Of a stretch of 64,000 nt of DNA, positions 34,073 to 45,411 are shown piece by piece. The notes beneath the pieces are model-generated. The model had not been told where the DNA came from. It was given only the letters and a program-made list of their open reading frames with translations, and did not search any database. Positions within the stretch are counted from its first letter, which is position 1. Every line of letters begins with the position of its first letter. The translations under genes were made by a program, and so were the position numbers. The stretch spans positions 1,798,001-1,862,000 of the forward strand of contig JAGMVK010000007.1 in the NCBI GenBank assembly GCA_020747065.1, written 5' to 3'. The DNA comes from Cadophora sp. MPI-SDFR-AT-0126. Its lineage: Eukaryota; Ascomycota; Leotiomycetes; Helotiales; Ploettnerulaceae.

Positions 34073-36447
34073 ATGATGGATAAACCCCCTGGTGCTTCTA
34101 AACTATTGACTGCGGCGGAGAAAAACGTCTCGGAAGGTTTGTTTGGTTGGATTAAGGTTCCTTAAGAGAAATGACTAATACTTTGGGACAGCTACGGCCA
34201 ACAAGCCGCATAATCCGCCCAAAACCCTGCTGTTAAAGATTGTAGCACAGACAAATTCTTCACCACACGAGTACCTGGAGACCGTGGAATTTCTCAAGAA
34301 GGAATTGCAATGTACGAATAGAAAATGGAGGTGCTGTTTTAAGGCCCTTGTGGTCGTAGAGTACCTGCTATCGTTCGGCAATGAGAATTTTGTTGGATGG
34401 GCGAAGGAGAATCTCGAATTAATCGAAGCATTACAGCATTTCAGCCATGACGATGTCAAGGCTACCTTTAGAGGTGAGGATATCATGACCAGGAATTCCT
34501 TTGTCTACCATATCTCGCTGATTGACATGTGAGTAACACAGTACGATATGCAGCAAAGCAGGTTGTGCTTTTACTTTCAGTGGAGAACACATTACAGAGC
34601 AAAAGAAGGGAAGGCAAGGGCTGGATATCTTTGATTCCACAGATTCATGACTTCGATGCTCTATACACCAGTTGCCCCGAAGTTATGGCTCAAACAAAAG
34701 ACATCGAGAGGGATGCGTCAAGAACTCATAGATTTCACCAGGAATCGTTGACCGAAGCTCATCCTCCATCCTTGTCTCGTGCATTTGATAGAGTCTCTCG
34801 ACAAGCACCAGTGGATCCAGCACCGGCTGATGTATGGGAGAACAGTACTGTAGCGGAGCAGCATACCCAAAACTCGCCAGGACGTCTCCTCCCGGATGCA
34901 ATCATGTCCCCTCAGGTATGATTGTGCTCTCTACTCAAATTGCAAGCTCCAATTTCTGATAAAAATTTGTTCGTATAGGTATCCTTAACGTCGCCGGTGA
35001 CTGTTGGAACACCAGATACTTCGATTGCGAACGCTACCTCCCCCGATCGGAAGTTAGGAGATTATTTCCAGCAAGCAGAGAACGCCACTCGATTTACAGA
35101 TGCCCAATGCCGTCATGTCGCTCGTCTATTAAATGAAAGTATGAAAGTCTCCTGGAGTTTGGCGCCGAGGTTATACATAATATTGCGCACCATTGGCCAA
35201 TTACCAGTACTCGACGCATTTCTCGATCTCGGGGTCAATGATCTCTGGTTACCGCTCTCCGAATCTGCTCTTCCGCGTGCCCTCAGCGTAGCTTATCATT
35301 CGGAATTTATAAAAGCTCAAAGCCTCGTCTTAACTAAAGCACTTTGCTTGGAGAACAGTACCGGAGGACATGCTCATTTCACGAGAGATGATCCTCCTCC
35401 TTTCGAATGCAAGGAGATACTTGGCGAAGGTCGTTTTGGCTCGGTAGACAGAGTCTTGAGCTCATTTAGCGGCCGAGAGTTTGCAAGAAAAAGATTCAGG
35501 AGGAGAAAGGTTGGCAAGACTGAGCTAGCAAGCTTTATGAACGAGGTTAAAATCTTGAAGCGTCTCAACCACATACATTGTGTTGCATTTGTCAGTACAC
35601 CATCCATATAGAGTGGCTCGCGATTGGTGGGCGATACCTGAGAGCTAACCATCTTGAACAGATTGCCAGCTACACGGACCCGAAATACTTCGGCATAATC
35701 ATGGCACCTGTCGCGGATCATGACCTGGATACATTCTACCAATTTGTATCCTCTGAGAATGCTCCACTCCTTCGATCATTCTTCGGCTGCCTCGCTGGTG
35801 CGCTGAATTTCCTCCACGAAGCCAAGATTCGACATCGCGATATCAAACCTCAAAACATACTAGTCAAAGGGGTTCACGTATATCTTACGGACTTTGGGGT
35901 ATCTCTGGACTGGGAAAATTCCTCCAGAAGCACCACGACGGAAGACTCCGCAAAGACTCCTCTCTATTGTGCACCCGAAGTTGCGCGTTGGGAAAAACGC
36001 AACACCTCGGCGGATATATGGTCTTTGGGCTGCGTTTTTCTTGAGATGTTAACTCTTCTTAAGAACCGCACCGTCGAAGAGCAGCGCCAATATTTTCAAA
36101 AACGAACAGATACAGTCTTGTTCCATAAGAATGTGTCTAGTGCTCGCGAGTGGGTCGAGCAGCTTCGCAAAACTAATCCGGCCCAGGATTCAGACTCATT
36201 CCTTGCGGATTGTATACTTCAGCTACTGAAAGAGAACCCTGATGAGCGCTTACAGACAGCTGAACTGTACAATGGCCTTTCTAGCTACAGGGACTTAGAC
36301 ACCGAGAAGGATAATCCTCTGTGTGGGGAATGCTGTGTTTCTGATGCAGTGTCAGTCTCAGATGGTGGGTCAGATAGTGATCCTTTCGCCGATATGACAG
36401 AAAGTTACCGAGATTCCGTGAATACAAGAATTGGGTCCGGACTCTAG
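34073..36447 (+). CDS. ENTH domain-protein kinase fusion
   Basis: Five exons (34073-34136, 34192-34473, 34542-34915, 34979-35590, 35662-36447) encode 705 aa. Residues about 20-150 form an ENTH-like helical domain: LLLKIVAQTNSSPHEYLETV, NRKWRCCFKALVVVEYLLSF, FVGWAKENLELIEALQHF, then VRYAAKQVVLLLS after a splice. ENTH domains bind phosphoinositides and act in clathrin uptake. A variable linker is followed by a helical block (about 270-375, WSLAPRLYIILRTIGQL) found before a large fungal kinase family. The kinase domain spans about 385-650 with G-E-G-R-F-G-S-V at 389, Lys 411, HRD Asp at 504, DFG Asp at 521 and CAPE; all catalytic residues are present. Introns (55, 68, 63, 71 nt) have good signals. 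The fusion may place signalling at membranes; targets are unknown. Confidence 0.85.
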
Positions 36448-38741
36448 CTTGAGTTGATGTCAGGAGCTTAATTTGTGGAAGGGGTCGCACCGAGAACGAT
36501 AAGGATAAATGATTCCAGTAGTATTTGAATTGAATGAAAATCCGCAGTGTGTCAAGATCATGTGTGAATATGAGTTGTGTACCCTAACGTTTCTTATATT
36601 TCTGGCTGCTGGGGACTCTTACCATGACCTATACAGATGCTTGATTTAAGGCCATGTTTATCATGTTGTTCTGTAGCTCTCGCAGCTATTTTAGTTGAGT
36701 CTGAAACACACTTAGTACAAGAGTACGCTGGTTCTAGCCTAGTCACAAGTCGAAGAGGTTTGGTGAAACGTTGAGAAGATATAGGAAGTCGTACCTAGAG
36801 AAGTTATCCAAAGGGATGGCTTGGGAGGGAGAGTTATTTTCACACGTTAATTTAGAGGGGAACTTGTTTAGAGATCAATGACATGAATTTCAAGTACGTG
36901 ATCCAGTTCTCCCTGGTCTGGACGTACATGACAGCTGAAACGTAGTCTTCGTTAACCTTTGACGAATAGACAGTCCTATCACTTTGATTCAGACGATTTT
37001 GGAAATATCAATGAGCTACGGCAAAGTTTACTTCGCTACGAACGCCTTTTTCCCCGTCGGTGCCGAGACTAGAAGTGAATATGGCCGTGAACAGTTACCT
37101 TTGTTTGGCATTCAACGAACTGGATGGCCTGGTCTTGGAATGCGATGGCAACGGGTCGTATTCGCATAACTGCTAAGCAAATGATCTGAGATCTAAGGTC
37201 CTAATTCTCGGATTAGGGATGGCGTGTAAGATACCCGAGCACGATCTTCAGTACGAGTTCCGAAGATGTATCTTTGAGATTGTTGTTACGAATGAGTCGA
37301 AAGCTAAATAGATAGCTCAATTTCTTTTATAGTCGTATAAAATAGTTTATGAAGTTCAACCCTAATTTTCTCGAGAAAAAACTACACTCTCCCGATTGTC
37401 TCAATTCTATCTCAAAATTCCGAAGGTAGCTCTGAATCGCCAGCCCACCGTCGTGCTAAACCGACTCGGCATGTGCTGGATCCTTTACAGAATGTGTGGG
37501 AGTCTAAGGACTCGGTCAGTGAGGGAAGATCCAGTCATGGAGCTGGATATTCGTGGAGGATCGAAGCCGAAGTCCCGAGCAGCTCTACTGCCATCCTGGT
37601 TAGAACACATCAAATCTGGTAATCTGAAGGTCGGTTCAAGTGGTGGAAGGATGGGAACATTTTATTCGAAAACTACTTTCACTTGTCAGAGTGAGCCACC
37701 ATTCATAGTGAAAGTAGTCCAATAATGGTACGCAATGACGAGTCTAGTGTGATAATCAGCTTCTATGTACGAGGTGAGTTGTTGGAGTGAGGCGATTGTC
37801 GTGAAGAGATCGAAGGTGTCCTTGGTAGAATCCTTGGCATTGGGGCTCTTTGAGTTAAATATGAGTGGTGGTGAGTGACACAATTGCTGGTAATTATCGC
37901 GGATGGAAATATTGCATGAGAGAAATCGATCTGATGATAAGTACGATCTAGGTTCCTGGCAGGTGGATGGGGAGAGGAGGAGAAGCTCGAGAGATCGAAG
38001 TGGTAAACTTGAAAAAATCTGTTGGAAGGTTGAATGATATATTGTATATTGTATATTGAAGAGTTGGGTGAGTGCCTGCCGCCATTTCATTCACGAAATT
38101 CCGATTGGCGTGAGTTTGGATGTCATCTTCAATTACGCGAGACGAATAGGGGGGATAAATAGATACCCAAATTCAAGCGTGGATCGAGTTTCGATATCAG
38201 CTCTAGTACATGACACATATGGATGGTCGAATATCTTTTGCATAGAGGCGGGAATATTGTAAGATACAGCTGCGGTCTCATATAGGCAACCACTGCTCGT
38301 TTTGAAATGGAAGGAACGGATGGGGGCGGTCGGTTACCAGTCGTATCATATTATGCACATCTAATTTCCGAAATCTGTCAGGTGGACCAACACTACCATT
38401 ACTTCCACCAACATACAGTATAAGCCATCAGTTACAATGATCAAGCTACCCGATACTGGACATATTTTGAATTTGAAGAAAGAAGCAGCTATTTTGAGAC
38501 TTGCTGCACACTTTTCGAGCCTTGTATGTATTTTGTCACGATTAATAAGTTGCTCCTTCCCAAGTGTCTGAATGTCACTCGCAGCTTCCTATCAAAAAAG
38601 GTACAAATACTGCCACATCAAAGTGCAAAGGGAATCGTAGCACATGAGATCCCTCGCCAGAAACATACTATTCATGCATCAGTTATCGTCAACAGATATA
38701 TCATAACTTATCATCGAAGTCAAGCTCGGCACAAGTCCACC
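36448..38741. other. Intergenic, 2.3 kb, no supported gene
   Basis: One 109-codon frame at 37396-37725 shows weak protein character but no family, introns or start context, so I do not call it. The rest is AT-rich with no repeats I can define. Confidence 0.4.
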
Positions 38742-39515
38742 ATGAGCAAACGAAACGAAAGTCCCGCTAGCGATGATCCATCCATATCTAAACCAAACAA
38801 GAAACCTAAATCCTCACCATCACCACCCTTAGTCAACGACATTTCCACGCCGAAATCCAGATCCACATCTACGGCACCATCATCTACGATTGTTGTTGAC
38901 CTTCCGAAGAAAGTCAATGCGCAGGCCTCGTCTACACCCACGGGCAAAAAGCGAGGAAGACCCTCGAAAGACAGATCGTCCTTACCATCTACATCCACGC
39001 CGAAACAGAAGGATGGCGCGAGGACACCCAAAAGCAAAACTCCAAAATCCAATGTTACAACTCCCAACCCGTGGCAGGATCAAGGACTCAAGTACGTGGT
39101 CTACAAACGGATCTGTGTCCAGAGAACATCTCCCTACTACGAGTCGAAATTTGTCGAAACCTTTACCAACCTCACCGACGCCAACAATAAGGTCGCCAGG
39201 CTGTGGAAAGAGGAGCACTCAACCGGATTTGTGGATTACGTCAAGGACAAAGAGGACGATAGGATATGCTGGGCGTCTTTTGATAGAGATTCGAACGACT
39301 TAGTTAAAGTTGATATTGAAATCTGTGGCTTGAGAGGCCTATGAGGTACTCCTACCCCTCCTAGTAGAGGCACCTTACCTGACCAAAAACCCACTAGTAA
39401 CATAGATCTAGAAGTCATGATGTGGGGCAAGGAGAACAATGACAAATTCCGTGCTATCGACGCGAGGGGCGAGTATATAGACATCAGAGAAAAAGTGAAG
39501 CTGTTGACGGGATAA
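38742..39515 (+). CDS. DANN-motif small protein, family member 1
   Basis: Two exons (38742-39324 and 39406-39515) encode 230 aa. The start lies in CCACCATGAG; an in-frame ATG at 38526 is less likely because the intervening text is not protein-like. The N-terminal half is basic, Ser/Pro/Lys-rich and possibly nuclear, with an AT-hook-like KKRGRPSKDRSS at about residue 72. The C-terminal domain starts KYVVYKRICV and contains TNLTDANNKVARLW, a tryptophan block (CWASFDRDSNDLVKVDIEI) and, across the 81-nt intron, LEVMMWGKENND. Two further genes in this window (56729-57660 and 60962-61444) share the YVV...DANN-V pattern. Function is unknown. Confidence 0.65.
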
Positions 39516-39553
39516 CTTCTTGGGCATCATTGTATTGGCTAGAGACGAAGTAA

Positions 39554-41247
39554 CTAGTCATAAAGACCTTGCTCGAATCGCTCTGTCTCGTAGAACAGCG
39601 CCGAAATAGTATTGCCGTTGAAGATCCGCCCTTCAAGTGCATTGACAGCCTAATCTTGTCAGTATATGACCAAATCTCACCGAGGTCGGAGATCCTTACC
39701 CTTAATGCGGAAAGAGGACTCGTAAACTTGACGAACACCTTGGGTGCAGTGCCATGCCGGTCAATAAAGACGCGTTCCACCCGACCATACTAATTCCATC
39801 AGTCAAAGCGTGTAAGATTGAAAAGCCGATCATACCTTCTCTGCACACTCATCCCCAATCTCCTGCATCAAGCCTCCATCTCCAGCGCCCTCGACTTCTT
39901 CGTCAAGGTTCATACCATCAACCATGCCCCTCAGAACGATCACCTCGGACATGGGACCAAATTTTCCCACTTCCTCGTCCTTCTCAGGAACATTTTTCTT
40001 TCCCCCAATGATCTTGCCCCGTCCACCAGGCTCCCTAAATCCACCGCCTTCAGCATCAGACTTCTTCTTCCGCTTTTCAATCTGCACACGAAGAGGGTTC
40101 ACTATTCCGGACTCCTCAGCACCAAGACCTTTACCCTTGCTCCAACCATACTTAGACATGAGTCGTTCAGCAAAACCTTTCTGACCAGGCCGTAAGGATC
40201 GTGGAGCATCTTCACCCTCGGCTTCGTCTTCATCTGGCTCTTCTGCGAGGGCTTTCTCTAATTCTGCTTCTGAGCTGGGGATGTCGCTTGGAGGTGGTGG
40301 AAGGTTGTAACGGACAGGAGCTCGGGATATTGCACCTGCTGGTAATGGTTCGGGAGCTGGAGGTGAAATATCTTCGGGCGGAGGAGGCGGTGGTGGTGCA
40401 GGACTATAGGTGTCTGAGACGTTGCTGTCCGTACTCTCTTGGGGTTTCTTCGGAGAGTCCATAGGTGGCGGTGCGAATGAGTAGTTTGGAGGCGGAGCAA
40501 ATTGATCTGTTCGTATTAATGAGTCGGATCAAGATCAAAGAATTACAAAACTCACTGCTTATCTGTGGACGGTAATCTTCCTCATCACTGTCCTTCTCGC
40601 TTGACTTCCTTGCCATCCTATGCGCATATAACCGATCCTTCCACTCTCTGACCTCTCGAATCTTCTCATCACTATGCTTATACTCCTCATAACTATTCGG
40701 TCGCGAGGGATCATAGATATCATCCCAGTCTTGAAAGGCCACATATTCTTCCCTCGGCTTGTTCTTCTTCCTTCGCTTCCCACCCCTCTGCCTCTTCTCC
40801 CCACCGTAAAAACCATTCACATCGTCATCGTCCAAGCCCGTCCAATCAGCCAACGTGGTCTTTGCTGCTGGTCGCGCCGATTTTGGAGGGCCGGATGAAG
40901 GCGTAGAGACATTGCGCGAACCTGTCGCGTCTCCTGGCGCGGATTTGGGAAATGCGGATTTGGGTTTTGGCTTTTGCGACAGCTGTGGTCTTTTCGTCGG
41001 CTGGAATCGCAACGCAGCTGTATTAGATTGTAAGAATCCTGGTGGAACGGACATCAATTAGGGAACATCATCTACCTGAATCGATCTGTGGTTTCTTAGC
41101 TGAGTTGTCATCTGCTGCATCCGCTGGTTTGAAGACAACTGGTCCTTTCGAAATTGTTCCAGGAGTTGAGGATTCCGGGTCTAACAAATTTGCATATAGC
41201 GAAAGACCACCGCTTCTTGGTGTCGGAGTCTGGTTAGGATTCGACAT
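39554..41247 (-). CDS. SPF45/RBM17-like splicing factor (G-patch and UHM-type RRM)
   Basis: Five exons (41247-41076, 41017-40556, 40506-39836, 39789-39700, 39649-39554) encode 496 aa. The N terminus begins with LSLYANLLDPE, a hallmark of SPF45 proteins. A basic and then Pro-rich centre leads to a G-patch at about residues 310-350 (GFAERLMSKYGWSKGKGLG). The C-terminal RRM starts SEVIVLRGMVD and runs through DEVG-like ECAEKYGRVERVFI, VFVKFTSPLSALRAVNALEG and the R-I-F motif typical of UHM domains. SPF45 acts with U2AF/SF1/SF3B proteins in 3' splice-site choice. The four introns are 46-58 nt with GTAAGG, GTATGA, GTGAGT and GTAGAT donors. The gene is divergent from the acyl-CoA synthetase gene, with a mobile element between them. 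Confidence 0.92.
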
Positions 41248-41360
41248 ATTCCCCAAATGTAATGAAATATAACGATTATAACGTTTTCGAAGCTCTTCTC
41301 GGCGTTCAACCCAGCTCTCAGCCTTGCGATGCATGTATTAGTCAGCAAAAACCAAGCTCC

Positions 41361-41393
41361 CAACAGTGGCCGTCAGAATTCTGTGCGGAATTA
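41361..41393. repeat. Outer inverted repeat, left arm
   Basis: A 33-nt sequence starting CAACAGTGGCCGTCAG recurs in reverse complement at 43462-43494. The first 29 nt match exactly. The arms lie outside the Fot1-like element and are each flanked externally by CTCC, a possible 4-bp target duplication. Confidence 0.75.
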
Positions 41394-41585
41394 GGCGTCC
41401 CCTGTCAGACCTTCCTCAAGACCTCAACTTTCTACGTAAATTAAACAGCAACGCTCTTACAAAATCTTTTTAAACTAGGATTTTGAAATAAATTCGAAGT
41501 AAATAATACTTACAACAAAAGCGATATAGTATTAATTAATTGAAATGTGTTGAGTTGGGTCGTATTTGAGGGTCTTATTTTGATA

Positions 41586-41649
41586 ACGTACTTGATAAGT
41601 AAGCTGGCCGTGCATGTAAGGTGGCCACGCCCCACCAAAACCACTACTT
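41586..41649. repeat. Fot1-like terminal inverted repeat, left
   Basis: About 64 bp, near-identical in reverse complement to 43381-43444, with two mismatches. Preceded by the TA duplication at 41584-41585. Confidence 0.9.
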
Positions 41650-41668
41650 TTACCTTCTTCAACCAGTC

Positions 41669-43330
41669 ATGTCTCAACGAACCAAGGCCCAATTTGCTTC
41701 TAAGGAAGGGCGAATAGCTCTTGCGATCAATTCGTACAAATCTGGCTATTTTACAAGTCAACGAGGCGCAGCTGCTTCGTACGACGTACCAAAATCGACA
41801 TTTCAAACGCGTCTTCAAGGACGCCCCTCTCGACAAGAATACCGGTCTACAAACCACAAACTCACAGCTACGGAGGAATTAACGCTCGTTAATTGGATTT
41901 TATCTATGGACGAACGAGGTTTACCGGTCCGTACGGCTTCAATTCGAGTTATGGCTATATTACTTCTCCAAAAACGGACCGGTACGGACGCGTCTTCTAC
42001 GCGTACGATTGGAGTTCGGTGGCCATATAACTTCGTCCAACGCCACGACTCTTTACGGACCCGATACAACCGGAAATACGATTACAAACGTGCTCTCTGC
42101 GAAGATCCTACGGTTATTCGAGACTAGTTCCGACTCGAACAAAATACAGTCGCAAAATATGGGATTCAAGACGAGGATATTTACAACTTTAATGAGACAG
42201 GCTTTCAGATAGGCGTAATCTCAACTGCAAAAGTTGTTACAGCTTCTGAACGAGCTTTACGGCCCGTTACGATTCAACCTGGGAACCGTGAATGGGTTAC
42301 GGCTATTGAGTGTATTAATTCGAGCGGTTAGTCGCTTCCCTCGATGATTATACTCAAAGGCAAAACTCATATCTCTTCTTAGTATCTCGACTCTTTACTA
42401 TCCGATTAGACAATTGCAGTTAGTGATAATAGCTAGACGACTGATCAATTAGGCTTAACTTAGCTTACGGACGTGTTTCATCCGTATACAAAGGATCGTA
42501 CGAAGGGTGTATATCGGCTTTTGATTCTTAACGGACACGGAAGCCACGTAACGCCTGAATTCGACTTGTTTTGCAAAGACCACTGTATTATTACTCTTTA
42601 TATGCCACCGCATTCGTCGCATTTACTTCAGCCTCTTAACGTTAGCTGTTTTGCGGTCCTTAAGCGTTCGTACGGACGACAAGTTGAAGACTTAATACGG
42701 GCCGGGGTTAGCCATATTAACAAGTCTGACTTCCTTTTAGCTTACCTTACGGCCCGTACAGAGTCTATAACTTCAAATACGGTCCGTAGCGGGTTCGCAG
42801 CTACTGGATTAGTCCCGTACGACCCTGAACGTGTCCTCTCGAAGCTCAATACTCAATTACGGACGCCTACCCCTCCTCCTCCTCCCGCGACCGAACAAGC
42901 GCCTTAGGTCCCAGAGACGCCACATAATATACAGGAGTTGGAATTACAAGCTAAGGCAATCGGAGACTTCGTACAGCGTCGTACAGCTAGTTCTTCTAGC
43001 CCTACGGACCGTGCAATTCAACAATTAGTCAAAGGTTGCCAAATGGCTATGCACTCTGCAGTCCTTCTCGCGGACGAAAACAAGACGTTACGGGCCGTAA
43101 ATGAACGCTAAAAGAAGAAGAGAGCTGTACGGAGGTCGTATATTACTACAAGGGGTGTTTTAACAGTTCAGGAGAGCTTGAATCGATCTGTAATTGCGAA
43201 TACAGAGCCTACGGGTCAGTTTACGGGTGGGGTTGAAGAGCGACGAATTCGCGCGCCGCGGACGTGTAGTATGTGTAAATCGCTCGAACACACGGCCCGT
43301 ACGTGTCCACTTAATTTCAATTCAAATTAG
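41669..43330 (+). pseudogene. Fot1/pogo transposase, 553 codons with 8 premature stops
   Basis: The frame from 41669 to the stop at 43328-43330 holds 553 sense positions with no insertion or deletion. It contains an N-terminal psq-type helix-turn-helix, a CENP-B-type DNA-binding domain, a DDE catalytic domain (GIQDEDIYNF, MPPHSSHLLQPL) and a C-terminal C-x2-C-x4-H-x4-C knuckle (CSMCKSLEHTARTC). Premature stops lie at 42125, 42329, 42380, 42407, 42434, 42461, 42905 (all TAG) and 43109 (TAA). Six of the TAG codons sit at positions that are Trp in related transposases. The three expected catalytic Asp positions (42191, 42530, 42638) are all Asn. The encoded enzyme must be inactive. Confidence 0.9.
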
Positions 43331-43380
43331 CCTAGTTTAATAATAATAATTTCAATTCGTTGTTGAGTTATTAGTTCTTG

Positions 43381-43444
43381 AAGTGGTGGTTTTGGTGGGG
43401 CGTGGCCACCTTATATGCACGGCCAGCTTACTTATCAAGTACGT
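43381..43444. repeat. Fot1-like terminal inverted repeat, right
   Basis: Reverse complement of the left repeat with two mismatches, both compatible with C/T transitions. Followed by TA at 43445-43446. Confidence 0.9.
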
Positions 43445-43461
43445 TAAGGCTTTCTGCTGAC

Positions 43462-43494
43462 ATAATCCGCACAGAATTCTGACGGCCACTGTTG
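43462..43494. repeat. Outer inverted repeat, right arm
   Basis: Reverse complement of 41361-41393, exact over the outer 29 nt. Followed by CTCC at 43495-43498, matching CTCC at 41357-41360. Confidence 0.75.
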
Positions 43495-43765
43495 CTCCAC
43501 CAGCTCCTTGTCTCCTATCTCGGCGATAAGTAAGACGCCATACAGTCCTTCAGACCACAAGACTACACGGTAGAAGAACTCAGACGTCAGTTGATCCAGA
43601 CATCTGCAACAGGGCAAAATCTACGTGCTACACATACCAATCAGAAGCTAGTTCTTCTCATCCAAATTGCGCTGCTGGACATTCCAATCTCTCTTAATAT
43701 TTCCTCAAATCCTCTACAGTCTTTTCTCTAATACAGCATCCTCGGTACATCAACAAACAGTTGCA

Positions 43766-45411
43766 ATGGCTACGACTCTTTCCAATTCCTTCTCAGCAGG
43801 AGATAATGCAACTGCCATTATCGTACCTTCCAAGCCCAATCCTCTCGTCATATCCTACAAGCAGCTTTCTGCTGAAATCCTCTCTTTTCAAAAGAAACTC
43901 GCCAAATTAGGCGTCACTCCACAAGCTGCTGTCTCGATAGCTCTCCCAAACACCTATGAGTTTATTGTTGCCTTCCTAGCCAGCGCATGGCAGAGAGGCA
44001 TTGCAGCTCCCCTTAATTCGGCATACAAGCAGGAGGAATTTGAATTTTACATTGACGATTTGAAGTCTGCTGTTGCGCTTGTGCCAAAGGGCTCTTATGC
44101 CAAAGATGGACCAGCCGTTCGAGCTGCGAGGAAATACAGTGCTGCTATCGCAGAATGCTATTGGAATGGACAAGAAGTAGTGTTGGATGTCAAGGATGAG
44201 GGGAAGCTCAAGGGGAAGGGAGACCAGAAAGTCGAGACCGCCCAGACGGACGATATCGCACTCGTACTTCATACCAGTGGCACCACAGGTCGTCCCAAGG
44301 CTGTGCCCTTGACACACAAGAATCTCACTCGCACGATGAAGAACATCAAAGCTACCTACGAGCTTACACCCGCCGACAGAACCATGCTCGTCATGCCACT
44401 CTTCCACGTCCACGGTCTCCTAGCAGGCTTCCTGGCTCCTCTGTACAGCGGCGGCTCCGTGATTGTACCTCCCAAGTTTTCCGCCTCTGAGTTCTGGGAC
44501 GATTTTATTACCCACGGCGCCAATTGGTACACGGCTGTCCCAACAATCCACCAAATTCTCCTGAAGAACCCACCTCCACACACCAAGCCCAAGATCCGCT
44601 TCATCCGCTCCTGCTCCTCCCCGCTCTCCCCAACCGTCTTTCACCAGCTAGAAGCAGCCTACAACGCACCCGTTCTAGAAGCCTACGCCATGACCGAAGC
44701 CGCTCACCAGATGACCTCCAACCCCCTCCCACCCGGAAAACGCCAACCAGGAAGCGTAGGCATCGGCCAAGGCGTCGAAATCCGCATCATCGATCAAGCG
44801 GGCAAGGAAGTTCCCCAGGGCTCCGAGGCCGAGATCTGCATCCGCGGTGAGAACGTCACAAAAGGCTATCTCAATAACCCAGAAGCAAACAAGTCTTCCT
44901 TCACAGCTGAGGGCTTCTTTCGCACTGGTGATCAAGGAAAGCTGGACAAGGATGGGTATGTGATTATCACGGGACGGATTAAGGAGTTGATTAATAAAGG
45001 AGGCGAGAAAATTTCGCCGATTGAGTTGGACAATGTGCTTGCTAGACATCCGAAGGTGGGCGAGGCAGTGAGCTTTGCTATTCCGGATGAGATGTATGGG
45101 CAGGAGGTCGCGGTGGCTATTGTGCCGAAGCATGGGGAGAAGATTAATGCCGAGGAGGTGAAGAGCTGGGTTTCTGAGAAGTTGGCTAAGTTCAAGGTGC
45201 CGAAGAAGGTTTGTGTTCCATTTCATCCTTCTGTTCTTGGGCAAGTCAATGCTATTTTGAGCTCGCTCGCTTCTTATTCCGAATTTCCGCTGACTTTAAG
45301 CACCAGGTTTACTTCACAGACAACATGCCCAAGACAGCAACAGGCAAAGTACAGCGCCGTATAGTAGCCGAGATCATGATGAAGCAAGACACGCCCAAGG
45401 CGAAGCTGTAA
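43766..45411 (+). CDS. PCS60: Peroxisomal acyl-CoA synthetase, PCS60/FAT2-like
   Basis: Two exons (43766-45208 and 45307-45411) encode 515 aa. The adenylate-forming enzyme motifs are all present: LHTSGTTGRPKAVPLTH (AMP loop, about residue 171), MPLFHVHGL, YAMTEAAHQM, FFRTGDQGKLDKDGYV, GRIKELINKGGEKISPIE, and the catalytic Lys region TATGKVQRR in exon 2. The C terminus is K-A-K-L, a type 1 peroxisomal targeting signal. The yeast orthologue Pcs60/Fat2 and plant AAE3 activate oxalate (oxalyl-CoA synthetase); that activity is likely but not shown here. The 98-nt intron (GTTTGT, ACCAG) joins KFKVPKK to VYFTDNMPKT. Its promoter is only about 270 bp from the nested mobile elements. Confidence 0.92.

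Larger units (their letters stand above)
41586..43444 (+). mobile_element. Fot1/pogo-family DNA transposon, RIP-inactivated
   Basis: The 1859-bp element is bounded by ~64-bp terminal inverted repeats (41586-41649 and 43381-43444) that start ACGTACTTGATAAG and differ at two positions only. A TA dinucleotide flanks both ends (41584-41585, 43445-43446), the expected target duplication for the Tc1/mariner-pogo superfamily. One transposase frame fills most of the interior. Size, repeats and protein fit Fot1-like elements of filamentous fungi. It lies within an outer pair of inverted repeats (41361-43494), so it seems to have inserted into another element, in the promoter gap between the SPF45 and acyl-CoA synthetase genes. 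Confidence 0.92.

Noticed and set aside
37396..37725. 109-codon plus-strand frame
   Set aside because: No recognisable domain, start context or splice partner; likely chance in a gene-free stretch.
38526..38741. Upstream in-frame ATG for DANN family member 1
   Set aside because: The extra 72 residues look non-coding, and the ATG at 38742 has a CCACC context.
43667..43765. Upstream in-frame ATG for the acyl-CoA synthetase
   Set aside because: Family proteins start close to the ATG at 43766; the extra 33 residues have no match I recognise and would place a membrane-like segment before a peroxisomal enzyme.
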